Source of the DNA: Candidatus Aerophobota bacterium
Lineage (GTDB): Bacteria > Aerophobota > Aerophobia > Aerophobales > B3-G15
Length of the DNA stretch: 24,497 nucleotides
Direction of reading: 5' to 3'
Assembly: GCA_030607715.1 (NCBI GenBank)
Contig: JAUWJM010000007.1
Location: forward strand, 1-24,497
Shown in pieces: positions 1-7,318 of the stretch. The notes under the pieces are model-generated. The model worked only from the letters and a program-made list of their open reading frames with translations. It had not been told where the DNA came from and searched no databases. A program made the translations under genes and the position numbers. Every line of letters begins with the position of its first letter. Position 1 is the stretch's first letter.

Positions 1-1
1 G

Positions 2-802
2 GATATGGGCTATGATGTAGCCTTAATGGCTGATTCTACTTCAAGATGGGCCGAGGCTTTAAGAGAGATGTCAGGGAGATTAGAAGAGATGCCTGGAGAG
101 GAGGGCTATCCTGCTTATCTTCCCTCCAGGTTAGCTGAATTTTATGAAAGAGCAGGGAAGGTTATCTGCTTAGGGCAGGACGAAAGAAAGGGTAGCTTGA
201 GTGCTATTGGAGCTGTATCCCCACCGGGTGGGGATCTCTCTGAGCCAGTAACTCAGGCAACTTTACGGGTAGTGAGGGTATTCTGGGCTTTAGTAGCCGA
301 GCTTGCCTATCAACGTCATTTCCCAGCTATTCACTGGCTTCGTAGCTACTCTCTTTATCTTGATGAGCTAACACCTTATTTCACTAAAGAAGTAGCTCCA
401 GATTGGATACAACTTAGAAGAAAGGCTATGGCTCTCTTGCAAAAAGAGGATGAGCTACAGGAAACGGTGAGACTGGTAGGGCTGGATGTTCTGTCTTCTC
501 AGGACAGAATAGCTATGGAGACAGCTCGTTCTATAAGAGAAGATTTCCTGCAACAATTTGCTTTTCACGAGATAGATACCTACAGCCCAATAAAAAAACA
601 GTATCTAATGCTTAAATTAATTTTAGATTACTATGATTTATGTATAAAGGCCTTAGATGGTGGCATTTCCTTAAATGAGCTAATTTCTCTTCCCATAAGG
701 GAAGATATTGCTAAAGCTAAATATATTCCCGATGAAAATGTGGAGAAAGAAATAGAAAATCTGCGTCAGAAACTAAAGGAAGAGCTAAATAAACCCCGTT
801 AG
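2..802 (+). CDS. atpA: V-type ATP synthase/ATPase catalytic subunit A, 3' part
   Basis: C-terminal part (about 266 codons) of the catalytic A subunit of a V/A-type rotary ATPase; the family is usually 580-600 residues, so the P-loop half lies left of the window. The reading frame is open from base 2, and the ATG at 5 is an internal methionine of the conserved stretch MGYDVALMADSTSRWAEALR. Next come GRLEEMPGEEGYPAYLPSRL and SPPGGDLSEPVTQATLR, which are near-invariant in A subunits and belong to the nucleotide-binding domain. The rest is the helical C-terminal domain. In the complex, A alternates with B in the cytoplasmic head and hydrolyses or makes ATP, coupled to ion flow through the membrane part. 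Genes for B and D follow on the same strand, as in other bacterial and archaeal V/A operons. The TAG stop (800-802) lies inside a perfect hairpin. Identification is certain; whether protons or sodium are pumped cannot be told here. Confidence 0.97.
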   Translation, partial: DMGYDVALMADSTSRWAEALREMSGRLEEMPGEEGYPAYLPSRLAEFYERAGKVICLGQDERKGSLSAIGAVSPPGGDLSEPVTQATLRVVRVFWALVAELAYQRHFPAIHWLRSYSLYLDELTPYFTKEVAPDWIQLRRKAMALLQKEDELQETVRLVGLDVLSSQDRIAMETARSIREDFLQQFAFHEIDTYSPIKKQYLMLKLILDYYDLCIKALDGGISLNELISLPIREDIAKAKYIPDENVEKEIENLRQKLKEELNKPR

Positions 803-823
803 ATGCTTGTTATCTAACGGGGT
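793..823. repeat. perfect 12-bp hairpin over the atpA stop codon
   Basis: The arms ACCCCGTTAGAT (793-804) and ATCTAACGGGGT (812-823) pair perfectly around a 7-nt loop, GCTTGTT. The atpA stop codon (800-802) is inside the left arm, and atpB starts 25 bases after the right arm. No T-tract follows, so it does not look like a classical intrinsic terminator. It could be an mRNA-stabilising or processing hairpin, or a dispersed palindromic element. A related hairpin lies at 12757-12785 in the opposite orientation, which favours a repeat family. Confidence 0.85.
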
Positions 824-847
824 AAATTGGAAAGCAAGGAGTAAGTT

Positions 848-2224
848 ATGGGTAGAGAGTATACCACAATAAAAGAGCTCACCGGACCTTTAATGCTGGT
901 AGAAAATGTAGTTGATGTAGGTTTTGAAGAACTAGTAGAGATAGAGTTATCTGATGGGGAAAGAAGAAGGGGAAGAGTATTAGAGATAAGCTCTGATGCA
1001 GCCCTGGTTCAGCTATTTGAAAGAGCCACCAAACTCGGGGTGAAGGGACCTAAAATAAAGTTTTTAGGTAGAGGTATCCAATTGGGAGTATCTGAAGATA
1101 TTGTAGGAAGGGTATTTGATGGCTGGGGTAGACCTCGAGATGGAGGAGTGCAGATAATTCCAGAAAAAAGATTAGACATAGGAGGAGAGCCTATAAATCC
1201 AGATGCCCGTGCCTATCCAAAAGAATTTATTGAAACAGGAATATCAGCCATTGATGGACTAAACACCCTATCTCGAGGGCAAAAACTACCTATTTTCTCC
1301 GGATCCGGACTTCCCCATGTTCAATTAGCCGCTCAAATTGCTAAACAAGCCAAGGTTTTGGGCAAAAAGGAGGAATTTGCAGTAGTTTTTGCGGCTATGG
1401 GAACAACCTTTGAGGAAGGAAATTTTTTTATCTCCAGCTTGGAGAAAAGCGGAGCCATAGAAAAAGCTACTCTTTTTCTTAATTTAGCCGATGACCCAGT
1501 AATTGAAAGAATAGCTACCCCCAGAATGGCTTTAACCTGCGCTGAATACTTAGCATTTGAGAAGGATATGCACATTTTAGTTATCTTAATTGATATGACC
1601 AATTACGCTGAAGCCTTAAGAGAGCTTTCAGCGGCAAGAAGAGAGGTTCCAGGAAGAAGAGGATACCCTGGTTATCTTTATACAGATCTTGCCACTCTTT
1701 ACGAAAGAGCGGGTAGAATTAAAGGAAAAAAGGGGTCAATCACTCTTATTCCCATCCTTACCATGCCTGATGATGATAAAACTCATCCCATTCCTGATCT
1801 TACTGGATATATTACTGAAGGACAGATAATCCTACAGAGGAATCTGCATCATAAGGGAATTTATCCTCCTATAAATGTTCTGCCATCTCTATCCAGATTA
1901 ATGGATGAAGCTGTGGGGGAAGGAAAAACCAGGGAAGATCATCGAGAACTCTCCAATCAACTCTACGCTACCTATGCTCGAGGAATGGAGATAAGAGAGC
2001 TAGCTCTGGTTATGGGAGAGGCTACTTTAAGTGATATAGACAAAAAATACCTTTCCTTTGCCAATGAATTTGAAGAAAACTTTGTCCGACAGAGAGAAAA
2101 TGAGAATAGACCAGTACAAGAAACCCTTGATATAGGATGGAGGCTCTTAAAGATTATACCTAAGCCTGAGCTAAAAAGAGTAAGGGATGAGTGGATAGAA
2201 AAGTATGGAAGAGAAAGGGAGTAA
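848..2224 (+). CDS. atpB: V-type ATP synthase/ATPase regulatory subunit B
   Basis: Non-catalytic B subunit of the V/A-type ATPase, 458 residues, which is the usual length. The N-terminal beta-barrel (about 1-75) is followed by the nucleotide-binding domain. Where the A subunit has a P-loop, B has the typical degenerate loop SGSGLPH (residues 151-157), after [42 protein letters not shown] is spread over positions 1643-1712, and the helical C-terminal domain carries the usual [18 protein letters not shown] region. ATG at 848 is preceded by AAGGAG (836-841) at good spacing, and the protein begins with the expected family N-terminus ([17 protein letters not shown]). It sits between A and D in one operon, with the hairpin at 793-823 upstream and only 3 bases to the D start. 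B forms the alternating A3B3 head and modulates nucleotide binding. There are no frameshifts or missing motifs. Confidence 0.98.
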   Translation: MGREYTTIKELTGPLMLVENVVDVGFEELVEIELSDGERRRGRVLEISSDAALVQLFERATKLGVKGPKIKFLGRGIQLGVSEDIVGRVFDGWGRPRDGGVQIIPEKRLDIGGEPINPDARAYPKEFIETGISAIDGLNTLSRGQKLPIFSGSGLPHVQLAAQIAKQAKVLGKKEEFAVVFAAMGTTFEEGNFFISSLEKSGAIEKATLFLNLADDPVIERIATPRMALTCAEYLAFEKDMHILVILIDMTNYAEALRELSAARREVPGRRGYPGYLYTDLATLYERAGRIKGKKGSITLIPILTMPDDDKTHPIPDLTGYITEGQIILQRNLHHKGIYPPINVLPSLSRLMDEAVGEGKTREDHRELSNQLYATYARGMEIRELALVMGEATLSDIDKKYLSFANEFEENFVRQRENENRPVQETLDIGWRLLKIIPKPELKRVRDEWIEKYGRERE

Positions 2225-2227
2225 CCA

Positions 2228-2845
2228 GTGCCAAGAACAGCTCAGTTTAATCCTACTCGAATGGAGCTTCTGCAACAGAAAAAAAGACTACAATCAGCTA
2301 AAAGAGCTCATGATTTATTAGAAGATAAAAGAAACGAGCTAATTCAAAGATTCCTTCCCTTGATTAAAGAGGTAAGAACTTTAAGAAAAAAGGTAAAAGA
2401 AAAATTAAAAAAATCCTACCTTGATTTCCAATATGCAAAAATGATGAACTCAGAAAAACAGGTAGAAGAGTGTTTAATGTGGACCCAGGCTAAAACATCT
2501 TTGGAAATCATAAGCTACACCCCCCTTAAAACTCCCCAATTTAAAATAGTAAGAGAAGGGGATCTTTTGTCCTATGGCTTTTATGAAAGTAACTGGAGGC
2601 TGGATGAGGGCATAAGATCATTTACCAGGATTCTGCATTCCCTTTTAGAGTTAGCCCAGAAAGAGGAAGAGGTAAAAAGGTTAGCCAAAGAAATTGATTG
2701 GACCAGAAGAAGAGTTAATGCTCTGGAATATATCTTTATTCCCCAAATTGAAGAGGTAGTGAAATATATAACTATGAAGCTTGAGGAGCGAGAAAGAGCC
2801 CACATTATTAACATTATGAAGGTAAAAGAGCTCATGGAAAAATAG
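2228..2845 (+). CDS. atpD: V-type ATP synthase/ATPase central-stalk subunit D
   Basis: Subunit D of the V/A-type ATPase, 205 residues (family about 200-215). It forms the long coiled coil of the rotating central shaft inside the A3B3 head. The N-terminus contains FNPTRMELLQQKKRLQSAKR, the family signature, followed by an HDLLEDKRNEL helix. The C-terminal half is a second long charged helix (EEEVKRLAKEIDWTRRRVNA) ending in an ERERAHIINIMKVKELM segment, as in other D subunits. The start is GTG at 2228, three bases after the atpB stop; the GGGAG at the end of atpB serves as ribosome site, so translation is probably coupled. This is the last ATPase gene on this side. An unrelated toxin-antitoxin pair follows after about 150 bases. 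Confidence 0.97.
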   Translation: MPRTAQFNPTRMELLQQKKRLQSAKRAHDLLEDKRNELIQRFLPLIKEVRTLRKKVKEKLKKSYLDFQYAKMMNSEKQVEECLMWTQAKTSLEIISYTPLKTPQFKIVREGDLLSYGFYESNWRLDEGIRSFTRILHSLLELAQKEEEVKRLAKEIDWTRRRVNALEYIFIPQIEEVVKYITMKLEERERAHIINIMKVKELMEK

Positions 2846-2991
2846 CAGTGCATCAGGGAAAGGCCCTTAAATATCTGTCCTTGCCCTTTGAGACATTACT
2901 TCCTTCGGTCACAACTTCGCATATGCTGAAATGGTGGGAGGCAATTCTCTATATTTCATATAAAGATATTCGGAGAAAAGGGGGGATTAAT

Positions 2992-3207
2992 ATGCAAACC
3001 TTGAAATCTAAACAAAAACTTGAAGAAATAATTAGTGCACTTCCGGAGAGTAAATTGAGGGAAATAATTGATTTTGCCAGCTATTTAAGAGATAGAGAAG
3101 AAGCGGAAGAACTTTTAAGAATACAGATGAGTTCAAAAGCCTATTTGGATTGGATAAGTTCTGAAAATGACATTTATGATGAAGTCTTTAAAGATGAAAT
3201 TAGGTAG
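2992..3207 (+). CDS. antitoxin-like protein of a MazF-type pair (DUF2281-like)
   Basis: Small protein of 71 residues, mostly helical and acidic. Its core, ALPESKLREIIDFASYLRDR, resembles DUF2281-type antitoxins (pattern: leucine, proline, a 'V/I-L/I-DF-x-x-YL' helix), and its acidic tail (DWISSENDIYDEVFKDE) is the kind that wraps a toxin. I chose ATG at 2992 because AAAGGGGGGA (2978-2987) is an ideal ribosome site just upstream. The frame is open further upstream to 2848, but those residues have no helical or family character. The gene overlaps the next one, a MazF/PemK-like protein, by 14 bases, the usual arrangement for a co-translated antitoxin-toxin pair. Its predicted role is to neutralise the endoribonuclease and probably to repress the pair. 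The family name is a motif-level judgement. Confidence 0.78.
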   Translation: MQTLKSKQKLEEIISALPESKLREIIDFASYLRDREEAEELLRIQMSSKAYLDWISSENDIYDEVFKDEIR

Positions 3208-3550
3208 GGGCAATATTGTCCTTTGCAAAGTTCCAATGCCTTCAGAGGAATTGAGAAAGTTTAAACTAAGACCTGGTTTGATTGTCTCAAAAGATTTAAA
3301 CAACAAAAGACTCGATGATGTAATTATAGCTATTTGTACGTCTAAGATTTCGAGGAGTCAAGAACCAACACAATATCTTATAGAAGGAGATGAAATTGCT
3401 CAGGCAGGAATAAAGGTTGCCTCAGTTGTTAAATGCGAATCTTTATTAACCATAAACAAGTTAATGATCATTAAAGTTCTTGGAATGCTTTCTAAAAATG
3501 GGATTCATAGAGTTAATGAGTGTCTAAAGGACGCTCTTGAATTAAAGTAG
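3194..3550 (+). CDS. MazF/PemK-family endoribonuclease toxin
   Basis: 118-residue protein of the PemK/MazF fold. The start shows the family pattern: an RGNIVLCKVP strand, then FKLRPGLIVSKDLNN, equivalent to the 'RPALVVS' strand around the active-site Arg. A DVIIAICTSKISR strand follows, which carries the conserved Ser/Thr position. The C-terminal half contains the usual AGIKVASVVKCESLLTI segment. Known members cut single-stranded mRNA at short sequences and stop growth until the antitoxin rebinds. I chose ATG at 3194, overlapping the antitoxin gene by 14 bases, because the strand that opens the family (KLGRGNIVL) begins right there. In-frame ATGs at 3167, 3176 and 3179 would add residues that the family lacks. 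No strong ribosome site is visible, which fits translational coupling. The gene looks intact. Toxicity and target site cannot be judged from sequence. Confidence 0.86.
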   Translation: MKLGRGNIVLCKVPMPSEELRKFKLRPGLIVSKDLNNKRLDDVIIAICTSKISRSQEPTQYLIEGDEIAQAGIKVASVVKCESLLTINKLMIIKVLGMLSKNGIHRVNECLKDALELK

Positions 3551-3727
3551 AGGTTCTTAAGTGCATCCATTAGAGTAGCGAGAGAGCAATATCTTTCTAT
3601 ATTATACCAGTTACATTTCTTCTTTATTCTAAGGTTTCTTCTATTAAAAACTCTCCATTTCTATTTTTTCTCCTGAGAAATCCAAAATCCGCATCAACTT
3701 TCAATTTTTCTGAGTATTCTCTGTTAT

Positions 3728-3756
3728 TTGATTTAAAAAAGCTTTTTATATATAAT
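3728..3756 (+). promoter_or_regulatory. sigma70-type promoter for the LpxB-like gene
   Basis: TTGATT (3728-3733) and a perfect TATAAT (3751-3756) are spaced by exactly 17 bases. Transcription would begin near 3763, about 35 bases before the ATG at 3798. The rest of the 3551-3785 gap is AT-rich with no gene. The palindrome AAAAAGCTTTTT lies within the spacer. Confidence 0.6.
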
Positions 3757-3797
3757 TATCACAGCCACTAAGAGAGATTGAGATTTTGAGAAAAACC

Positions 3798-4997
3798 ATG
3801 CAAATTTTTATTACTGCCAATAGTCCAGGAGAGCTATCGGGTTGGGTTAAACCAGTAGTCAGAGAGTTAAAACAAAAAGATAAAAACTTAAAGATTATCT
3901 TAGTAATAACTCCCTGTCAATATGCCAGTGGATTAGAAAGAGAAGTAGTCGATAACTGGCCCGAGATTGACGAGACAGTAAAACCAGGTCAATATCTAAA
4001 ATATGTCCTTCTAGGAATAAGGTCTTTTTCCTTCACTCGTAAAGAAAAGGGGGTAGTTGTTTTCTTGGGAGGAGACCCTTTTCATGCTGTTCTTCTCTCC
4101 AAACGACTTAAGATTCCAGCCATTGCTTATCTTCCCAAACCCAGATGGATAAAATCATTCAATAAATTTATGGTCCTTGATAAGGAAAAAGAGGAGGATT
4201 TTCTTTTTAAAGGCGTGGGTTCTGAAAAAATTGCCATAGTGGGGGATTTAATGGTAGATGCTCCTCTCATAGATTTATCCCCTGAAAAAATCTATGAGAG
4301 ATGGGATCTTAATCCAGAAAAATTGGTTGTTACCTTTTTCCCCGGAAGCAGAGAATTTGAGATAGGGTATATGATCCCTTTCTTTTTAAAAGTAGCAAAA
4401 CTGATTAAAGACAAATTTCCTGAAGTTCAATTTCTTATGGCTTTATCTTCCTTTGTTCCCCAAAATGAACTGAATAAGCTTTTAAACAAAGAAAAAGTTA
4501 AGGTAACAAAAAAGAAAAAGCTCTGGGAAATTGAAATTCCTTATTTAAAAGTTAAGCTTATTAGAGAAAACAGGTACAATGCTATGAGTATCTCTAACCT
4601 GATAATTACCATCCCCGGAACTAACACTGCTGAAATAGCTAGCCTGGGAATCCCTATGGTAGTGGCTATTCCCTTAAACAAACCAGAACTTATACCTCTT
4701 GATGGAATAGCAGGATTTTTGCCTCATAACCTTCCTCTTATTCGCTTAATTAAAAAAAGAATGGTGTTAAGATACAGTGAAAAAATTAAATTTGCCGCCA
4801 AACCCAACCAAAAAGCAAAAAAAGAGATAGTTCCAGAGGTAAGAGGGATGATTGAGCCAGAAGATGTAGCTAAAAAGGCTCTGAAGCTTTTAAACAATCA
4901 AACTCTTAGGCAAGAAATTTCCCATCAACTTAAAAGGACAATGGGAAAGGGTGGGGCATCTTGCAGAATAGCTAAACTAATATTAGAAATAGTATAA
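3798..4997 (+). CDS. LpxB-like (GT19) glycosyltransferase
   Basis: 399-residue GT-B fold protein of the lipid-A-disaccharide synthase (LpxB) superfamily. The N-terminus FITANSPGELSGW is the acceptor-side glycine loop. FFPGSREFEI (residues about 180-189) is the donor-site 'PGSR' loop, and IPGTNTAEIASLGIPMVV (about 273-290) matches the C-terminal UDP-sugar-binding motif. LpxB joins UDP-2,3-diacylglucosamine and lipid X. This protein is too divergent to assume that substrate, so a lipid-linked sugar transfer at the inner membrane is the safe statement. I chose ATG at 3798 because the first conserved strand begins there. A TTG at 3786 is in frame and has a somewhat better purine-rich site (AGAGAG), so the start is uncertain by four residues. 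The gene has its own promoter and converges with a second LpxB-like gene (5112-6320), which suggests linked roles in envelope glycolipid synthesis. Confidence 0.82.
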   Translation: MQIFITANSPGELSGWVKPVVRELKQKDKNLKIILVITPCQYASGLEREVVDNWPEIDETVKPGQYLKYVLLGIRSFSFTRKEKGVVVFLGGDPFHAVLLSKRLKIPAIAYLPKPRWIKSFNKFMVLDKEKEEDFLFKGVGSEKIAIVGDLMVDAPLIDLSPEKIYERWDLNPEKLVVTFFPGSREFEIGYMIPFFLKVAKLIKDKFPEVQFLMALSSFVPQNELNKLLNKEKVKVTKKKKLWEIEIPYLKVKLIRENRYNAMSISNLIITIPGTNTAEIASLGIPMVVAIPLNKPELIPLDGIAGFLPHNLPLIRLIKKRMVLRYSEKIKFAAKPNQKAKKEIVPEVRGMIEPEDVAKKALKLLNNQTLRQEISHQLKRTMGKGGASCRIAKLILEIV

Positions 4998-5029
4998 TAG
5001 TCCGATAGTCTTGTAGTCTGGTAGTCCTG
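4998..5029 (+). repeat. four tandem TAGTCnnn octamers
   Basis: Immediately after the LpxB-like stop come four head-to-tail octamers: TAGTCCGA, TAGTCTTG, TAGTCTGG and TAGTCCTG. The first five bases are constant and the last three vary. They lie between two convergent genes, next to a long imperfect palindrome. Function unknown. Confidence 0.8.
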
Positions 5030-5058
5030 CAATCAGATAATTTGGTAGCCAAGCAGAT

Positions 5059-5110
5059 GTAGTGCAGACCTTCAGGTCTGCCTGTTAGCAAATCTGAAGA
5101 CCTGAGCTAC
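5059..5110. repeat. 52-bp imperfect palindrome between convergent genes
   Basis: The left arm (5059-5081) and the inverted right arm (5088-5110) match at 17 of 23 positions around a 6-nt centre. The left arm alone holds a tight hairpin: GCAGACC (5064-5070), loop TTCA, GGTCTGC (5075-5081). The right end adds CCTGAG (5101-5106) pairing with CTCAGG (5111-5116), which runs over the stop codon of the - strand gene. It could be a bidirectional terminator lacking a T-tract or a dispersed palindromic element. Confidence 0.7.
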
Positions 5111-5111
5111 C

Positions 5112-6320
5112 TCAGGGGATATTCCCCTTTAATGCTTCTAATTCATCATATATCAATGTGGCTATCCTGGGAGTTGCACCAGGCTCTCCCATTCTATCTT
5201 TACCAATTTTTGCTATTTTAGCCAATTCTCTAAAATCTTCAAGAAACGACAGGACCTTGCGAGCTATAGCTTTTGCATCTTTTTTTACAATAAAAACGGC
5301 CCCTCCTAAAAGCTTCTGTTGATTGCGTAAAAATTTTTCTGTAATCTGTGGCCCTTTGTCCGCAAAAGCCACCACAGGCTTTCCCAGACCAACTGCCTGT
5401 TCATTAGCCAGTCCTGCTGTTCCTATAACTACTGTGGATAAGTTAACCACATCACCAAATTTTCCCTGAATTACTCTAATCCCTGTTCCTTCTGAAGAAA
5501 TAAGATAAGCAATTAATCCCTTTTTTTTCTCCTCATAAGTTGAATCTTTTACCACCCATTGATTTTTATTTAGCAAATCTGCATTTATTTTTCCCACATC
5601 AAGTGAAGGGGCAAGTGCCAAAAGAAAGTTTGCCTTTTTCCAATCTTGTAAAGAAATCTCTCTTACCGCATTTAGAATAGTTCTCAAATTTTCATAAGCT
5701 TCTTTTTTGCTTCCAGGAACAATTCACACCAGGGGATAATCCTTTTCTATTCCAAAATCTTCTCCTGTTATCTTAAAACAATCCATTATTGCATTCCCTG
5801 AATAAACTGCATTTATTCCATAATTTCGTAATGAAAGAGCTGTTCCTTTATCTCGAGTAATCACTAACTTGCAACTCCGCCTCATCAACCATTTCTCTAT
5901 TAAATAGTGCTCTTTTATATAGTCTGATTTAGCTGTAGGAAGAAAAATAACAGGCTTTTTAATAAAAAGAGTTGATGTTAAAACCAAAAAAACATCTCCT
6001 ACACAAATCACCAGTTTGACCCTGTCTCGCTCCACTTTCAAAGCTCTTACCTTTTGTCTGTACATCTTAAGCCAGTTAGCTTTTAAATCTTTTAAAAAAT
6101 AAAAAAAACCCCCGGCTATAAAACCATCACTGGGCATTTTTTTGCAAGGCCCCAAAATCTTTATATCCAGCTTTCTGTAAGAACTTCCTTCCCCTACCAG
6201 AGGCAGAGCTTTAATCTGTAAAAAAGGATGCTCCATTAAAAGCTTTTCAATTATACAGCAAGCAATATTATCCTCCGCATATCCATTAGATAAAAATAGT
6301 ACAGTTTCTGACTTTATCAT
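5112..6320 (-). pseudogene. LpxB-related glycosyltransferase gene interrupted by one in-frame TGA
   Basis: Read through one stop, this is a complete 402-codon gene of the lipid-A-disaccharide-synthase-related family (the group containing TIGR03492). The N-terminus VLFLSNGYAEDNIA is the family's opening motif. IVPGSKKEAYENL is the 'LPGSR' donor loop, and GTAGLANEQAVGLGKPVVAF with GPQITEKFLRNQQKLLGG is its C-terminal sugar-nucleotide site. The only defect is TGA at 5726-5724 (codon 199), between YPLV and IVPGS. Both sides are in the same frame, so there is no indel. No ATG follows the stop, so the downstream half is unlikely to be translated alone. I chose ATG at 6320, preceded by AAGG, over a TTG at 6353. 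TGA is the normal terminator of other genes here, so recoding of TGA genome-wide is unlikely. A recent mutation or a base-call error (TTA or GGA to TGA) are the main options. It is the last gene of the - strand operon from 10084. Confidence 0.75.
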
Positions 6321-6397
6321 AATTAAGACCTTGATATAAGCAAGATTAGGCAATAATTCTTATCACTCCCTGGTGATTTGTGGCTGAACTGCTGCTT

Positions 6398-7318
6398 TCA
6401 TTGTTTATTAATAGCTTCTCTGATCCCGTTCATATAGGAGTGACTGGTAATTATCTTCATAAAAAAACTCAGCAATGTCCGAAAATTGCGCTTTTCAAGC
6501 CATAATAGTAAATTCTTTCTCCATTTTTTATCCATCCCATTGCTCCAGTTTAACAGGCGATCCAGAGCAAAGAAAAAAAAGCTAACGTGGGTCATACACT
6601 TAACTTCAAAAGTTGGATGCTTATGATAAAAAAGGACTGCTGTGCGTCCCCTCATTCTTTCTTTAGCACACAAATCTGGAAGATCGGCTAATGTTGGCTT
6701 TTTTCTATAGTGATATCCAACAGCTCTTTCACTGGTAACTGTTTTCAATCCCTGTTTCTTCAACCTTACCCCTAACTCTAAATCTTCCCATCCATATTCT
6801 TTAAAATCTTCATCAAACAAACCTGCTTTTAAGAGATATTTTTTTCTTATGGACACATTCCCGGTAGCAAAAAAGGCGCTAGAGATATCGGTCAATTTCA
6901 TTTTTTCATTGGCTAAATTGTCTATATTTTCAATGTTAATCACCACTCCTCTAACAATTATACCCTTTTGCTGGTGGTGATAACTCATATGTTCTTCTAC
7001 AAAACTCCGATTGACCAGAATATCACTGTCAATAAATACGATAATTTCTCCCCATGCTTTTTTTATACCATAATTCCTGGCAGCAGAGGCTCCTTTTCTC
7101 TCCTGTCTAAAATATTTCAAACTGCAAGAGGTATTTACTGATCTCACCATCTCCTCGGTATCATCAACAGAACCATCATCAACTATTATAACCTCGTACT
7201 TATCTGAAGGGTAAGTTTGATCTGATAACCTTTCAATAACTTTTTTTATTATATTTGCCCTATTATAGGTAGGAATTATTACACTGGCCTGAATATCTCT
7301 TTTTTTTCTCTCATTCAT
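6398..7318 (-). CDS. family 2 glycosyltransferase
   Basis: 306-residue GT-A fold transferase. It starts with the classical strand ASVIIPTYNRANIIKKVIERL, continues with VIIVDDGSVDDT (nucleotide binding, about residues 43-54), and has the metal-binding DSD at 97-99 in VFIDSDILV. GWEDLELGVRLKKQG (from residue 176) supplies the catalytic ED, and ATGNVSIRKKYLLKAGLFDE is typical of the chondroitin-synthase/GT2 group. The C-terminal 80 residues are basic and aromatic and may touch the membrane. The enzyme would add one sugar to a lipid-linked glycan in the cytoplasm; donor and acceptor are unknown. I chose ATG at 7318, which overlaps the end of the ABC transporter gene by 8 bases. The frame is open upstream to 7417, but that stretch has no glycosyltransferase features and would overlap the transporter heavily. 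It is cotranscribed with the ABC and GT4 genes. Confidence 0.88.
   Translation of the reverse strand: MNERKKRDIQASVIIPTYNRANIIKKVIERLSDQTYPSDKYEVIIVDDGSVDDTEEMVRSVNTSCSLKYFRQERKGASAARNYGIKKAWGEIIVFIDSDILVNRSFVEEHMSYHHQQKGIIVRGVVINIENIDNLANEKMKLTDISSAFFATGNVSIRKKYLLKAGLFDEDFKEYGWEDLELGVRLKKQGLKTVTSERAVGYHYRKKPTLADLPDLCAKERMRGRTAVLFYHKHPTFEVKCMTHVSFFFFALDRLLNWSNGMDKKWRKNLLLWLEKRNFRTLLSFFMKIITSHSYMNGIREAINKQ

Noticed and set aside
793..823. Intrinsic terminator after atpA
   Set aside because: No T-tract follows the stem, and the operon plainly continues into atpB.
1333..1602. Open frame opposite atpB
   Set aside because: Antisense shadow of a highly conserved gene.
2848..2991. N-terminal extension of the antitoxin gene
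   Set aside because: The stretch lacks family similarity, and the strong ribosome site is at 2978-2987, just before ATG 2992.
5724..5726. TGA read as selenocysteine, glycine or tryptophan
   Set aside because: TGA ends other genes here with normal overlaps, and I see no selenocysteine-type stem-loop at the site or reason for Sec in this family; kept only as a finding to check.
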